In this document: positions 35,972 to 45,582 of the stretch, in pieces
Position numbering within the stretch: position 1 is the first letter of the stretch
Layout of the letters: every line of letters starts with the position of its first letter
Source: Selenomonas sp.
GTDB taxonomy: Bacteria; Bacillota; Negativicutes; Selenomonadales; Selenomonadaceae
Reading direction: 5' to 3'
NCBI GenBank assembly: GCA_018052705.1
Contig: JAGPMW010000012.1
Span: forward strand, 1 to 58,393
DNA length: 58,393 nt
Position numbers and translations under genes: made by a program
Notes under the pieces: generated by a model
What the model saw: only the letters and a program-made list of their open reading frames with translations
Told to the model about the DNA's origin: nothing
Database searches by the model: none

Positions 35972-36934
35972 TTACTGCATATATGGCTTAACAAATTGTT
36001 TAACCGTTGCAAAATATTTTTTTTGATCTTCCTGACTGGCAGCCGCATGTCCCGCTCCATCAATCAACAGGAGCTGCTTCTTTGGCGCTTTTGCCTCCTC
36101 ATAAAGTTCCTCGACCATCGCCACTGGCACCAATGTATCCTTCGTCCCATGAATGAATAGAATCGGCAGCCTGGAGTGCTGCACGGCGATGCCCGGCACG
36201 GCCTCATGCAGACTGAATTCCGCCACTTTCTGGCAACGCCAGTCCAGTAAATTCATTGCCGGGAACGCGGGCAGACCAAACGATTCCGTAATCTGATGGA
36301 CCAGCAGATCATATGCGCTTGTATAGCCGCAATCCTCGATGCAGGCCACAGCCTGCTCCGGCAGATCCTCGCGGGCAGCAGACAGCATTACGGTTGCCGC
36401 CCCCATGGATACGCCATGCAGCACAATCTTTGCATCCGGATGTTCCTGCGCGATACGGCGCGCCCATGCCGCAACATCCTCACTCTCCCGATAGCCCATC
36501 GTGAGATATCGGCCCTCGCTCATTCCCGCTGCGCGCAGATCCGGAGTCAGGACATGATAGCCCATCATCAGATAGTTCTCGGCGATATACCATGAATTTT
36601 CCTGTGTACAGCCATATCCATGCACCACGATAGCCCACTTTTTGCTCTTCTCATCGGGGCTGAAATGAGTAGCTTTCAGCTGCAGGCCATCGGCCGATGT
36701 GATGGTCCAATCCTCATTCACAAAATCCGGCTTGTTGAAATGCCGGGCCTCTGGCGGCATCAACAGTGCATATGCGCGCGGCGGCTCCTGTGGATTGTCC
36801 TCTGTCCCGCGCTCCAACCCAAAATGGACGGCATAATTGCCAATAAAATATCCTGCCCCTATGACAAATGCCGATGCAGCTGCTGCCAGTGTAAAGACAG
36901 CCGTCAGGAGACAGGATAACAGAATTTTCTTCAT
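35972..36934 (-). CDS. Alpha/beta hydrolase with N-terminal membrane anchor
   Basis: A 320-residue serine hydrolase. The start at 36934 has AAAGGTG upstream and begins a signal-anchor (KKILLSCLLTAVFTLAAAAS). The oxyanion region is VVHGYGCTQENSW, the nucleophile elbow HGVSMGAA, the acid Asp is in IHGTKDTLVP and the last His is in DGAGHAAASQ, so the triad is complete. The fold resembles exported BEM46-like hydrolases. Substrate unknown; single-gene unit. Confidence 0.88.
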   Translation of the reverse strand: MKKILLSCLLTAVFTLAAAASAFVIGAGYFIGNYAVHFGLERGTEDNPQEPPRAYALLMPPEARHFNKPDFVNEDWTITSADGLQLKATHFSPDEKSKKWAIVVHGYGCTQENSWYIAENYLMMGYHVLTPDLRAAGMSEGRYLTMGYRESEDVAAWARRIAQEHPDAKIVLHGVSMGAATVMLSAAREDLPEQAVACIEDCGYTSAYDLLVHQITESFGLPAFPAMNLLDWRCQKVAEFSLHEAVPGIAVQHSRLPILFIHGTKDTLVPVAMVEELYEEAKAPKKQLLLIDGAGHAAASQEDQKKYFATVKQFVKPYMQ

Positions 36935-37011
36935 GGAATCACCTTTCAACAGATGTAAAAATATGATTCCATTATAACACGATTTTAGCGCAGGATATCA
37001 GAAAATACTTC

Positions 37012-38682
37012 TTACTTACCAGCTTTCATGCGATTGATCGCACTGACCAGTGCCTGAATCGAAGCGGTGATGATATCGGTATCCATGCCTGCGCCCCAGA
37101 TGATCTTCCCTTCATCGCTTGTGATACCAATATAAGCCATCGCCCGTGAATTCTGCCCAATTTCCAGTGCATGTTCGCTATAGGTCAGGTCCTTGTAGCT
37201 GACCTTCAGATTTTCCTGCAGCGCATTGGATACAGCATCCAGACGGCCATTGCCTCTGGCCACATAGGTCACAGGCTTACCATCGACCATGAGCTCAACC
37301 GTACCAGAGCGTGTGCCGTCCGGCTCCTTCTTGAGCAGAAAGTCTACCAGCTCATACGGCGCAGCAATGTTGACATACTCATCCTGGAAGATCTGATAGA
37401 TTTCATCCGGCATGAGTTCCTGATGCTTGTGATCCGATACGCTCTTGACGCAGTAACCAAAAGACTCCCGCATTTTCTTCGGCATCTCGATACCATATTT
37501 CTGCTCCATGATGAAGCCGACACCGCCTTTGCCCGACTGGCTGTTGATGCGGATAACATCGCCATCGTATTCGCGGCCGACATCCTTCGGATCGATATAG
37601 AGATATGGCAGCGTCCACTTATCCGGATTTTTCTCGGACTTCCACTTCATCCCCTTGGCAATAGCATCCTGATGCGAGCCGGAGAAGGCCGCAAAGACCA
37701 GCTTGCCGGCATACGGCTGACGGTAGCTGACCTGCATCCTGGTCAGGCATTCATAGGTATCGACAAGCTCCGGCATATTAGAGAAGTCCAGTTCCGGATC
37801 AACGCCAAGTGCAAACATATTCATCGCGACAGTCACGATATCCACATTGCCAGTCCGCTCACCATTGCCGAACAATGTCCCCTCAACGCGATCTGCACCA
37901 GCAAGAATCCCCATTTCCGTATCTGCTACGCCGCAGCCACGGTCATTGTGCGGGTGGAGTGAAAGCATAACATTCTCACGGTATTTGAGATGCTTACTCA
38001 TATAGGCAATCTGCATCGCATAGACATGCGGCATGCTCATCTCAACCGTCACTGGCAGATTGATGATAGCTTTGCGTTCAGCGGTCGGCTTCCAGACATC
38101 GAGGACCGCATTGCAGACCTCAAGAGCGTACTCCGGCTCAGTGCCCGTGAAGGACTCCGGCGAATACTCGAAGCGATAGTCTGCTCCCGCTTCGTCCGTG
38201 AGCTGCTGCAGCAGTTTGGCGCCATCAACGGCCATCTGCTTGATTTCCTGTTTCGACTTACGGAAAACCTGCTCCCGCTGCGCAACCGATGTCGAATTAT
38301 AGACATGAACAATGGCTTTCTTGACACCTTTTAGTGCCTCAAAGGTCTTGCGGATGATATGCTCACGTGCCTGCGTCAGAACCTGGATCGTCACATCATC
38401 CGGAATCAGGTCATTCTCTACCAGACGGCGCAGGAATTCATACTCTGTATCTGATGCAGCCGGGAACCCGACCTCGATTTCCTTAAAACCGACCTTGATG
38501 AGCATCTTATAAAACGCCAGCTTTTCATCGAGATTCATGGGAATGATCAGCGACTGATTACCGTCGCGCATATCCACGCTGCACCATACAGGGGCATGAT
38601 CCGGCGCATCCTTCTTCGCCCACTCAAGATCGATCTCTGGTGGCATGAAATAACCTTTGCTGTACTTCTGATAGTTCATCAT
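37012..38682 (-). CDS. leuA: 2-isopropylmalate synthase
   Basis: Condenses acetyl-CoA with 2-oxoisovalerate, the first committed step of leucine synthesis. This is the longer, yeast-like LeuA form (about 556 residues). The catalytic motif is SVDMRDGNQSL (about 38-48), with metal-binding His in LSLHPHNDRGCGVADTE. The C-terminal leucine-binding regulatory domain (about 420-556) is present. The third codon (38682) is chosen as start, because GGAGGG lies only 3 nt from the first ATG. It is preceded by a Leu T-box. Confidence 0.95.
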   Translation of the reverse strand: MMNYQKYSKGYFMPPEIDLEWAKKDAPDHAPVWCSVDMRDGNQSLIIPMNLDEKLAFYKMLIKVGFKEIEVGFPAASDTEYEFLRRLVENDLIPDDVTIQVLTQAREHIIRKTFEALKGVKKAIVHVYNSTSVAQREQVFRKSKQEIKQMAVDGAKLLQQLTDEAGADYRFEYSPESFTGTEPEYALEVCNAVLDVWKPTAERKAIINLPVTVEMSMPHVYAMQIAYMSKHLKYRENVMLSLHPHNDRGCGVADTEMGILAGADRVEGTLFGNGERTGNVDIVTVAMNMFALGVDPELDFSNMPELVDTYECLTRMQVSYRQPYAGKLVFAAFSGSHQDAIAKGMKWKSEKNPDKWTLPYLYIDPKDVGREYDGDVIRINSQSGKGGVGFIMEQKYGIEMPKKMRESFGYCVKSVSDHKHQELMPDEIYQIFQDEYVNIAAPYELVDFLLKKEPDGTRSGTVELMVDGKPVTYVARGNGRLDAVSNALQENLKVSYKDLTYSEHALEIGQNSRAMAYIGITSDEGKIIWGAGMDTDIITASIQALVSAINRMKAGK

Positions 38683-38702
38683 ATGCATCTTCCCTCCAAA
38701 TA

Positions 38703-38986
38703 GAAAAAGCCCTCCATCTCTTCTTCAAGAGACGGAAGGCTTTGCTTACGTGTTACCACTCTGATTTGTGCCCATCTCACGACAGACACCTCAGGGACTC
38801 TGAAAGTCCCCCTGCGCTAACGGTCAGGCTCCCGTCCCCGCCTACTGACTGGTAACCAGCGTTCAGGGGGCTGCTTCAAGGCCAGTTCATCACCATTAAA
38901 CCACTGTCTTTCACCCAACGACAGCTCGCTGAAAATCTCCTGATGACTACTATTCCTCTGCACTGCATTTCTCTGTGTTGAATACT
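38703..38986 (-). promoter_or_regulatory. T-box leader, Leu specifier (CUG)
   Basis: The minus strand shows the T-box core AGAGTGGTAACACG (complement near 38749-38763) and a terminator hairpin (38706-38742: AAGCCTTCCGTCTC/GAGATGGAGGGCTT, then TTTTTC). Stem I contains AUGAACUGGCC, where CUG (38883-38885) follows GAA exactly as UGG does in the trp leader. GUAGGC...CCGUUA is shared with the other two leaders. It should sense uncharged tRNA-Leu. Confidence 0.92.
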
Positions 38987-39015
38987 ACAATATCACATCG
39001 AAATGCCTTTTGCAA
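38987..39015 (-). promoter_or_regulatory. Promoter of the leuA T-box unit
   Basis: The minus strand reads TTGCAA, a 17-bp spacer, then TATTGT. Confidence 0.6.
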
Positions 39016-39045
39016 GCTTTTTGTGTAAAAGTGTAAACTGTATAT

Positions 39046-39576
39046 CTATTTTTTCTTAAGGTTGTCTTCCGGCTCCCGCAGAGATTTCTTCGACGCCTGA
39101 CGAACTTGCTCCTGCTCACGCTGTCTTTTTTTGCGTTCCTTATGCGCCTCATAGCGCAGACGCCCGTCCTCAAAAGCATATTTTGCTTCATCGGTATCAA
39201 GAATCAGCGGCGGAACCGCCTTGGGCCGGGAATTGCGGTCAAGAGCGACCATCGTGAAATATGCGGTCAGTGCACGCTGCGGACGGCCCTCCTGGTCGAG
39301 GTCCTCCACATCAACATTGACTGCGACCTCCATTGAACTGTGACCGACGAACACGATTTCCGCCGTACAGGTAACCAGGTCGCCAATCAGGATGGGCAGA
39401 TGGAACTCCAGCTCATCAACACGGGCCGTGACCACATTAGCACGTGCATACTTGCGAGACGCAGCATAGGCCGTAGAGTCCATCATCTTCATGATCTCGC
39501 CGCCATGCACATTGCCATTTGGGTTCGTCTGGCTTGGCATCATGACCTGGCTGATTACAATCTTGTTTTGTGCCAT
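39046..39576 (-). CDS. Acyl-CoA thioesterase, hotdog fold (YciA/BACH type)
   Basis: A 176-residue thioesterase that hydrolyses acyl-CoA. The single hotdog domain contains NPNGNVHGGEIMKMMD with the catalytic Asp and RVDELEFHLPILIGDLV. The last 45 residues are a highly charged, Lys/Arg/Glu-rich helical tail. AGGAGG precedes the ATG. It stands as a single gene. Confidence 0.92.
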   Translation of the reverse strand: MAQNKIVISQVMMPSQTNPNGNVHGGEIMKMMDSTAYAASRKYARANVVTARVDELEFHLPILIGDLVTCTAEIVFVGHSSMEVAVNVDVEDLDQEGRPQRALTAYFTMVALDRNSRPKAVPPLILDTDEAKYAFEDGRLRYEAHKERKKRQREQEQVRQASKKSLREPEDNLKKK

Positions 39577-39792
39577 CTAAGCAACCTCCTAGTATACAAA
39601 AGATAATAAACTATTTTATATATGCGTTTACAATGTTATATCCCCACGATATCCCTATTGTAGCACGTTTCTTTTGAAAAATACATAGCATCGGGATAGC
39701 GCGCAGACGCATGTCTAAGCATAACGAAAATCCCCACACTTTACCGTGACATGCGTCACATAAGGATACAGATTACAGCAATCAGGTTAAAG

Positions 39793-39820
39793 AAAAAGCC
39801 TTTCAGACCGAAAGGCTTTC
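39793..39820 (-). terminator. Terminator after the HPt gene
   Basis: Arms AAAGCCTTTC (39795-39804) and GAAAGGCTTT (39810-39819); T-rich after the stem on the minus strand. Confidence 0.8.
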
Positions 39821-39832
39821 CAGCTGCATTTT

Positions 39833-40204
39833 TCAAGCATCGAGTGCGTCACGGATGGCCGTACATGATGTACTGTATTCTTCCTCCACCGACTTCGCGA
39901 GCAGCTGCAGCTCCGGGCCGCCTTGTTTACCAGCCCGAATTGCCTGCACCGCATCATCTGCAGCCTGGAATAAGGTCATAAGACTCAGGTTGCCAGCGGT
40001 CCCCTTCAGCGTATGGACACTTTTTTCTGCAGCAGCCATATCGCCAGCCGCCAAAGCTTGCTCAAATTCTACATAAGAACCGTCCGACAGGAATTTGCGC
40101 AGGAATTTATGGTACAACTCCGTATTGCCCATAAAGCGTTCCAATCCTTTATCATATTCAACGCCGGCCTGTTCAAGCCGCTGTTTGATTACAAGCTGAT
40201 CCAT
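39833..40204 (-). CDS. Histidine phosphotransfer (HPt) protein
   Basis: A 123-residue free-standing HPt domain, a helical bundle whose His64 in SVHTLKGTAGNLSL is the phosphate acceptor. GGGGGAGG lies before the ATG. It follows the CsoR-type gene by 35 bp and is probably co-transcribed with it. No hybrid kinase is encoded in the window, so its partner is elsewhere. Confidence 0.92.
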   Translation of the reverse strand: MDQLVIKQRLEQAGVEYDKGLERFMGNTELYHKFLRKFLSDGSYVEFEQALAAGDMAAAEKSVHTLKGTAGNLSLMTLFQAADDAVQAIRAGKQGGPELQLLAKSVEEEYSTSCTAIRDALDA

Positions 40205-40239
40205 ATTTCCTCCCCCTTCACTGTCAAGAGCCTCGGCTC

Positions 40240-40638
40240 CTATTTCAGAAATTGATTGATGGCCTTATTGAGCTGCTCAATTGCCTCTTTATCATTGTCT
40301 CTGACTGCATCGACAACACAGTGCTCCATATGGTCTTTGAGAATAATCTTACTGACATTATTGATTGCACTCTTGACCGCTGAGAGCTGCACCAGCACCT
40401 CGCTGCAGTCACGGCCATCTTCGATCATCCGCTTGGTCGACTCCAGGTGCCCAATGAGCCGCGACATGCGGTTGAGTACATTCTTTGTCTGCGTGTGGCT
40501 GTGATGATGACCATGTCCAGAATGCATATCTTCATGGCTATGAACAACGACTCGCCCGTCTTCCATAACATGGGTGTGCGTATGCTCCAGCTCTTCGATT
40601 CCTGCCTCAGCCATATCCGGCTGCTGCTTTTTTTCCAT
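40240..40638 (-). CDS. CsoR-family metal-sensing repressor with His-rich extension
   Basis: A 132-residue repressor. The CsoR/RcnR/FrmR helical core occupies about residues 52-132. Cys78, His103 and Cys107 keep the exact 25 and 4 spacing of the Cu(I) triad of CsoR. The first 50 residues form an unusual extension with about 12 histidines (HTHTH, HSHEDMHSGHGHHHSHTQ), which could store or sense a second metal. No copper ATPase or chaperone gene is next to it; the downstream gene is an HPt protein. Confidence 0.9.
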   Translation of the reverse strand: MEKKQQPDMAEAGIEELEHTHTHVMEDGRVVVHSHEDMHSGHGHHHSHTQTKNVLNRMSRLIGHLESTKRMIEDGRDCSEVLVQLSAVKSAINNVSKIILKDHMEHCVVDAVRDNDKEAIEQLNKAINQFLK

Positions 40639-40732
40639 GAGCGCCCTCCTTCGTTACTCTAGTGTTAGTATTCTTGATTGGCAATCGTTTTCCTGCTGTT
40701 TTCATAAAAGATTTTTACCGCCCACTGACATG

Positions 40733-40760
40733 AAAAAGGCTCCTCACACAGGAGAAGCCC
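40733..40760 (-). terminator. Terminator after ileS
   Basis: On the minus strand GGGCTTCTCCT and AGGAGCC pair and are followed by TTTTTC. Confidence 0.75.
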
Positions 40761-40794
40761 TTTCCCAACCAGGAAGCGTCCCGCTTGCTGCAGA

Positions 40795-43700
40795 TTATTT
40801 CACTGCAATCGTGACGTTCTCACCATTGATATTCCATTCTTTTGCTGCGCCATCTGTCGTGCCATAGGCTACTTCATCAGCCAGCGTAATTTCTTTCAAA
40901 TAGGACTCATTCTTCTGGACCAGAGCCTGCAGCTTGTCATTCCCGCTGAGGCTTACCTTGATATGATCCGTAACCTCGAAGCCGTTCTCCTTGCGCATGG
41001 TCTGAACCTTGCTGATGATCTCGCGAACGAAACCTTCTTCCAGCAGCTCCTCCGTCAGGGTCGTGTCGAGCGCAATCGTCACGCCATTATAACGCTGACA
41101 GTTAAAGCCCTCAGTCTGGGCCATGGAGACCTCAACATCCTCTGGCTTCAGTACGATCTCGCCGCCATTATAGCTGAGTTTGAGCTCACCTTCACGATCG
41201 AGTTCAGCCTTACCCTGGTGTCCATTGATCTTCTCGAGCGCTGCCTTGATGGCGCCGATAGCTTTGCCGACCTTCGGGCCAAGCACACGGAACTGCGGTT
41301 TGAAGCTGTAGGTCAGATAAGCCTCCATGTCCTCCTTGAAGGTCACAGCTTTTACATTGAGCTCATCCTCGACGATCTCCTTGAAGAAATCAGACAGCTC
41401 ACGGTCGGCATTGACGTACATATTCGCTACCGGCTGGCGGTTCTTGATGTTTGTCTCATTACGGGATGCACGGCCGAGCACGACAATCTCGAGTACAAGC
41501 TCCATATCCTGCTCAAGCTCCGTATCGATCCAAGCCTCATTGGCCACTGGATAATCTGCCAGATGCACGGACTCCGGTGCCTGCGGATCGATGCTGCAAA
41601 CCAGATTACGATAGATGGACTCCGTGATGAATGGCACCATCGGTGCAGCAGCCTTGGCAAGCGTAACGAGCGCCGTCCAAAGCGTCATGTAAGCATCGAT
41701 CTTATCCTGCTCCATGCCCTTAGCCCAGAAACGGCTGCGGCTGCGGCGGACGTACCAGTTGGACAGCTCATCCGTAAATGCCTGCAATGCCTTGGCGGCC
41801 TCGGTCACACGGTAGTTCGAGAGGTCATTGTCGACTTCTTTCACCATCGTATTGAGACGGCTCAGCACCCATTTATCCATGACGCAGAGCTGGTCATAGT
41901 TCAATGTATATTTCGTTGCATCGAACTGGTCAATATTGGCATAAAGCACAAAGAAGGCATAGGTATTCCAGAACGTGCCCATGAACTTGCGCTGCCCTTC
42001 CTGCACGGCATCATCATGGAAGCGGTTTGGCAGCCACGGTGCACTGTTCTCATAGAAATACCAGCGGATTGCATCTGCACCGTGCTGGCCGAGTGCCTGC
42101 ATCGGATCAACAGCATTGCCCTTGGACTTGCTCATCTTACGGCCATCCTTATCCTGGACATGACCGAGTACAATGACATTCTTGTACGGTGCCTTATGGA
42201 ACAACAGCGTCGAAATCGCGATCAGTGAGTAGAACCAGCCACGCGTCTGATCAACTGCCTCCGAGATGAAATCTGCCGGGAAGCGCTTCTCGAAGATGTC
42301 CTTGTTCTCGAACGGATAGTGCCACTGCGCAAACGGCATGGACCCGGAGTCAAACCAGCAGTCAATAACCTCGGTAACACGGTGCATTTCCTTGCCGCAC
42401 TCCGGGCATTTGATAGTGACCTTGTCGATGTACGGACGATGCAGCTCGATATTATCCGGGCAGTTATCCGACATGGACTTGAGTTCCTCGATGGAGCCGA
42501 TTGCATGCTGATGACCGCACTCGCACTCCCATACTGGCAGCGGCGTGCCCCAGTAACGGTTGCGGGAAATCCCCCAGTCCTGCAGATGCTCGAGCCAGTC
42601 ACCGAAACGGCCCTGGCCTATGGTCTTTGGAATCCAGTTGACCGTGTTATTATTCGCAATGAGTTCCTCTTTGACATCCGTCATCTTGATGAACCAGGAC
42701 TCGCGTGCATAGTAGATAAGCGGCGTATCGCAGCGCCAGCAATGCGGATAGCTGTGCTCGAACTTCGGTGCCCGGAACAGTTTGCCGGATTTCTTGAGAT
42801 CATCAAGGATCAGCGGGTCAGCATCTTTGACGAATACGCCAGCCCAGTCGGTATCTTCCGTCAGCTGGCCTTTCGTATCGACATACTGGATGAACGGCAT
42901 GTCATACTTGCGGCAGACCCGGTTATCGTCTTCGCCGAAAGCCGGAGCAGTATGGACAATACCAGTACCATCGGTCGTCGTAACATAACTGTCGCACATG
43001 ACATAAAATGCCTTTTTCTTGAGCTTGCCAACAGCATAGTCATAGAGCGGCTCATATTCCTTGTACTCGAGATCCTGCCCCTTCATCTTTGCCAGTACCT
43101 TGCGTTCGCCTTCCGTATCGGCAAAAACCGAATCCACCAGAGCTTCCGCCAGATAGTATACCGTACCAGCCACATCAATCCTGACATAGTCAACTTCCGG
43201 ATTCACGACCAGTCCAAGATTAGACGGCAGCGTCCATGGCGTCGTCGTCCAGGCAAGGAAATAAGCATCCTCATCTTTGACCTTGAACTTGACCATTGCC
43301 GAGCGCTCTTTGACGTCCTTATAGCCCTGTGCAACCTCATGTGAAGACAGCGGCGTGCCACAACGCGGACAGTACGGAACAACCTTGTAGCCCTTATACA
43401 GGAGCCCCTTGTTCCAGATTTCCTTGAGTGCCCACCACTCGGACTCAATAAAGTTATTCTCGTAGGTAATATAAGGATGCTCCATGTCCGCCCAGAAACC
43501 CACAACATCGGAGAATTCCTCCCACATGCCTTTATACGTCCAGACCGACTCGCGGCACTTCTTGATAAACGGCTCGATGCCATAGTTCTCAATCTGCTCC
43601 TTGCCGTTGATGCCGATAGACTTCTCGACTTCCAGCTCAACCGGCAGACCATGCGTATCCCAGCCGGCCTTGCGCAGGACTTTCTTGCCCTTCATCGACT

Positions 43701-43914
43701 GGAAACGTGGCAGCATATCCTTGATGACACGAGTCAGCACATGACCAATATGCGGTTTACCATTGGCCGTCGGCGGGCCATCATAGAACGTAAAGGTATC
43801 GCAGCCCTCACGCTGATCGATTGCTTTCTGGGCAATATTATTCTTTTTCCAGAACTTCAGGACCTCTTTTTCACGATCGACGAAATTCAGGTTGGTGTCT
43901 ACTTTGCTATACAA
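40795..43914 (-). CDS. ileS: Isoleucyl-tRNA synthetase
   Basis: Charges tRNA-Ile. The product has about 1039 residues from the TTG at 43914, which has GGAGGAG 5 bp upstream; the longer frame would run into the T-box terminator. The signature GKPHIGHVLT (HIGH) lies near 55 and DGRKMSKSKGN near 600, with the editing domain between. The length and eukaryote-like C-terminus fit the type 2 IleRS group, which in other bacteria is often insensitive to mupirocin; that property is not shown here. Controlled by the T-box upstream. Confidence 0.96.
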   Translation of the reverse strand: MYSKVDTNLNFVDREKEVLKFWKKNNIAQKAIDQREGCDTFTFYDGPPTANGKPHIGHVLTRVIKDMLPRFQSMKGKKVLRKAGWDTHGLPVELEVEKSIGINGKEQIENYGIEPFIKKCRESVWTYKGMWEEFSDVVGFWADMEHPYITYENNFIESEWWALKEIWNKGLLYKGYKVVPYCPRCGTPLSSHEVAQGYKDVKERSAMVKFKVKDEDAYFLAWTTTPWTLPSNLGLVVNPEVDYVRIDVAGTVYYLAEALVDSVFADTEGERKVLAKMKGQDLEYKEYEPLYDYAVGKLKKKAFYVMCDSYVTTTDGTGIVHTAPAFGEDDNRVCRKYDMPFIQYVDTKGQLTEDTDWAGVFVKDADPLILDDLKKSGKLFRAPKFEHSYPHCWRCDTPLIYYARESWFIKMTDVKEELIANNNTVNWIPKTIGQGRFGDWLEHLQDWGISRNRYWGTPLPVWECECGHQHAIGSIEELKSMSDNCPDNIELHRPYIDKVTIKCPECGKEMHRVTEVIDCWFDSGSMPFAQWHYPFENKDIFEKRFPADFISEAVDQTRGWFYSLIAISTLLFHKAPYKNVIVLGHVQDKDGRKMSKSKGNAVDPMQALGQHGADAIRWYFYENSAPWLPNRFHDDAVQEGQRKFMGTFWNTYAFFVLYANIDQFDATKYTLNYDQLCVMDKWVLSRLNTMVKEVDNDLSNYRVTEAAKALQAFTDELSNWYVRRSRSRFWAKGMEQDKIDAYMTLWTALVTLAKAAAPMVPFITESIYRNLVCSIDPQAPESVHLADYPVANEAWIDTELEQDMELVLEIVVLGRASRNETNIKNRQPVANMYVNADRELSDFFKEIVEDELNVKAVTFKEDMEAYLTYSFKPQFRVLGPKVGKAIGAIKAALEKINGHQGKAELDREGELKLSYNGGEIVLKPEDVEVSMAQTEGFNCQRYNGVTIALDTTLTEELLEEGFVREIISKVQTMRKENGFEVTDHIKVSLSGNDKLQALVQKNESYLKEITLADEVAYGTTDGAAKEWNINGENVTIAVK

Positions 43915-43930
43915 ACGGACTCCTCCAATC

Positions 43931-44170
43931 AAAAAATCCTGCATCCAAAAACAGGATGCAGGATCATATTCCCACACAAAACCACCTATTTCTCACGTAC
44001 CAGCATACGCTATCCTATAACGGCGGAAACCGGCCCAGCTTACTTGCCCGAAAGCGTTCAGCCTGCTGCTCAAAAGTGATTTTCGACTACTGCTACTTGC
44101 TCCCGGCTCTCACCTGCCCCGGTTCGCTTGCGCTTTAACACCAGTCTACTCTCTTCATCTACGCATTTAC
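43931..44170 (-). promoter_or_regulatory. T-box leader, Ile specifier (AUC)
   Basis: A terminator hairpin with arms ATCCTGCATCC (43936-43946) and GGATGCAGGAT (43954-43964) and a T run precedes ileS. Upstream, stem I ends in UCGAAAAUCACU with AUC at 44078-44080. The AGUAAGC...GCCGUUA block matches the same element in the trp and leu leaders. The T-box core is diverged: AGGTGGT is kept (its TGGT can pair with the ACCA end of tRNA-Ile), but the usual ACCGCG is replaced by TTTGTGTGG. Confidence 0.82.
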
Positions 44171-44185
44171 ACGTTAACAATCCTT

Positions 44186-44214
44186 ATTGTATCATAGGGA
44201 CGCACAGATTTCAA
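44186..44214 (-). promoter_or_regulatory. Promoter of the ileS T-box unit
   Basis: The minus strand reads TTGAAA, a 17-bp spacer, then TACAAT. Confidence 0.65.
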
Positions 44215-44276
44215 ATAAAAAATCAAACTCTTCTTTAATGTAGGAAATAACCGCTTTTAGGTTCTATTTCCTGTTT

Positions 44277-45527
44277 CTATCCCAATAAATCCCGCAACAG
44301 CAGGATATTAAGTCCTGTTATTACCAGTGCTATAACGGCTAAAATAGATTTTTGTAAATAAGTATTGGCATATTTCCCCATCACACGTTTGGATGAGGTC
44401 AAATAGATTTGCAGGAAAACAGTAATTGGAAGTTGTATACTCAATGCAATCTGCGAATATATCAGCCCCTGAAATGGATCTGTAATTACCAATATCAACA
44501 GCCATGCCACCAGATAGGTAATTGCCACTCCGTGCCATGAATGATAATCCTTTATATCATATGCCTCTCCAAAGATACCAGCGTAAATCGATCCTCCCGC
44601 CATGCCAGCTGTTGTTGTCGATGCTATTCCTGAAAAAAGCAGGGCAAAAGCAAAAATCAGGGCAGCACCTTTTCCCAGCAACGGTTCGAGCATCACCTGG
44701 GCCTGTTGTATATCCTCTACATTGACTGCATTGGTAAAAAAAACAGCCGCCGCAACCAATACCATTGCGCTGTTGATCATCCAGCCGATGCCCATGGATA
44801 GTAACGTATCCAGAAATTCATACTTCAGCTGCGTTTTTATTACCGTCTCATCTTCCAGATTCCATTGCCGGCTCTGTATGATTTCTGAATGAAGGAATAA
44901 ATTATGTGGCATAACCACTGCACCAAGAATACTCATAATTATAGGAATGGAACCATCAGGAATCGATGGAACCACTGCATTCCAGGCGGCAGTTCCCCAA
45001 TCAACATCAACCAAACTCAATTCTGCAATGAAGGAAAATCCTATAATCGAAACAAAAGCAATAATAATTTTTTCCAGCTTTCTATAGGAATTGCTCCACA
45101 AGAGGAAAAAACAAAGCAATGCCGCACAGGCTGACGATATCGTTATAGGCATTCCCGTTAGTATCGATATTGCAATACCACCGCCTAATATTTCAGCCAA
45201 TGCGGTTGATATAGAAGCCAGCACTGCAGTAATCAACACAAACCGGGATAATTTGACAGGAAGGTACTCTGTAGCTGCTTCTGAAAGACACTTACCTGTA
45301 ACGATCCCCAAATGGGCAACATTATGCTGTAAAAAGATCAGCATAATCGTCGACAAAGTAACAATCCATAATAGATTATACCCGTATTGTGCCCCCGCCG
45401 CCATATTAGATGCCCAGTTACCAGGATCAATAAAGCCTACCGTGATTAATATTCCCGGACCAATATATCTCAATATCTGTCGAGCTTTCTCATTTATACT
45501 ATGATGGGTCGAATAACCAGAATCCAT
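44277..45527 (-). CDS. mntH: NRAMP-family Mn2+/Fe2+ transporter
   Basis: A 416-residue proton-coupled divalent metal importer of the inner membrane with about 11 spans. The TM1 metal site is FIDPGNWASNM (DPGN motif), and the TM6 site is AVVMPHNLFLHS, where Met and His complete the transition-metal site; this argues for Mn/Fe rather than Mg. It lies 55 bp after the DsrE-like gene and probably shares its promoter, which overlaps a palindromic operator. Confidence 0.93.
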   Translation of the reverse strand: MDSGYSTHHSINEKARQILRYIGPGILITVGFIDPGNWASNMAAGAQYGYNLLWIVTLSTIMLIFLQHNVAHLGIVTGKCLSEAATEYLPVKLSRFVLITAVLASISTALAEILGGGIAISILTGMPITISSACAALLCFFLLWSNSYRKLEKIIIAFVSIIGFSFIAELSLVDVDWGTAAWNAVVPSIPDGSIPIIMSILGAVVMPHNLFLHSEIIQSRQWNLEDETVIKTQLKYEFLDTLLSMGIGWMINSAMVLVAAAVFFTNAVNVEDIQQAQVMLEPLLGKGAALIFAFALLFSGIASTTTAGMAGGSIYAGIFGEAYDIKDYHSWHGVAITYLVAWLLILVITDPFQGLIYSQIALSIQLPITVFLQIYLTSSKRVMGKYANTYLQKSILAVIALVITGLNILLLRDLLG

Positions 45528-45582
45528 GCAATCATCCCTTTCCGCTCAGTGATTATGAAATTTAACAATCACCTCTTAAATA

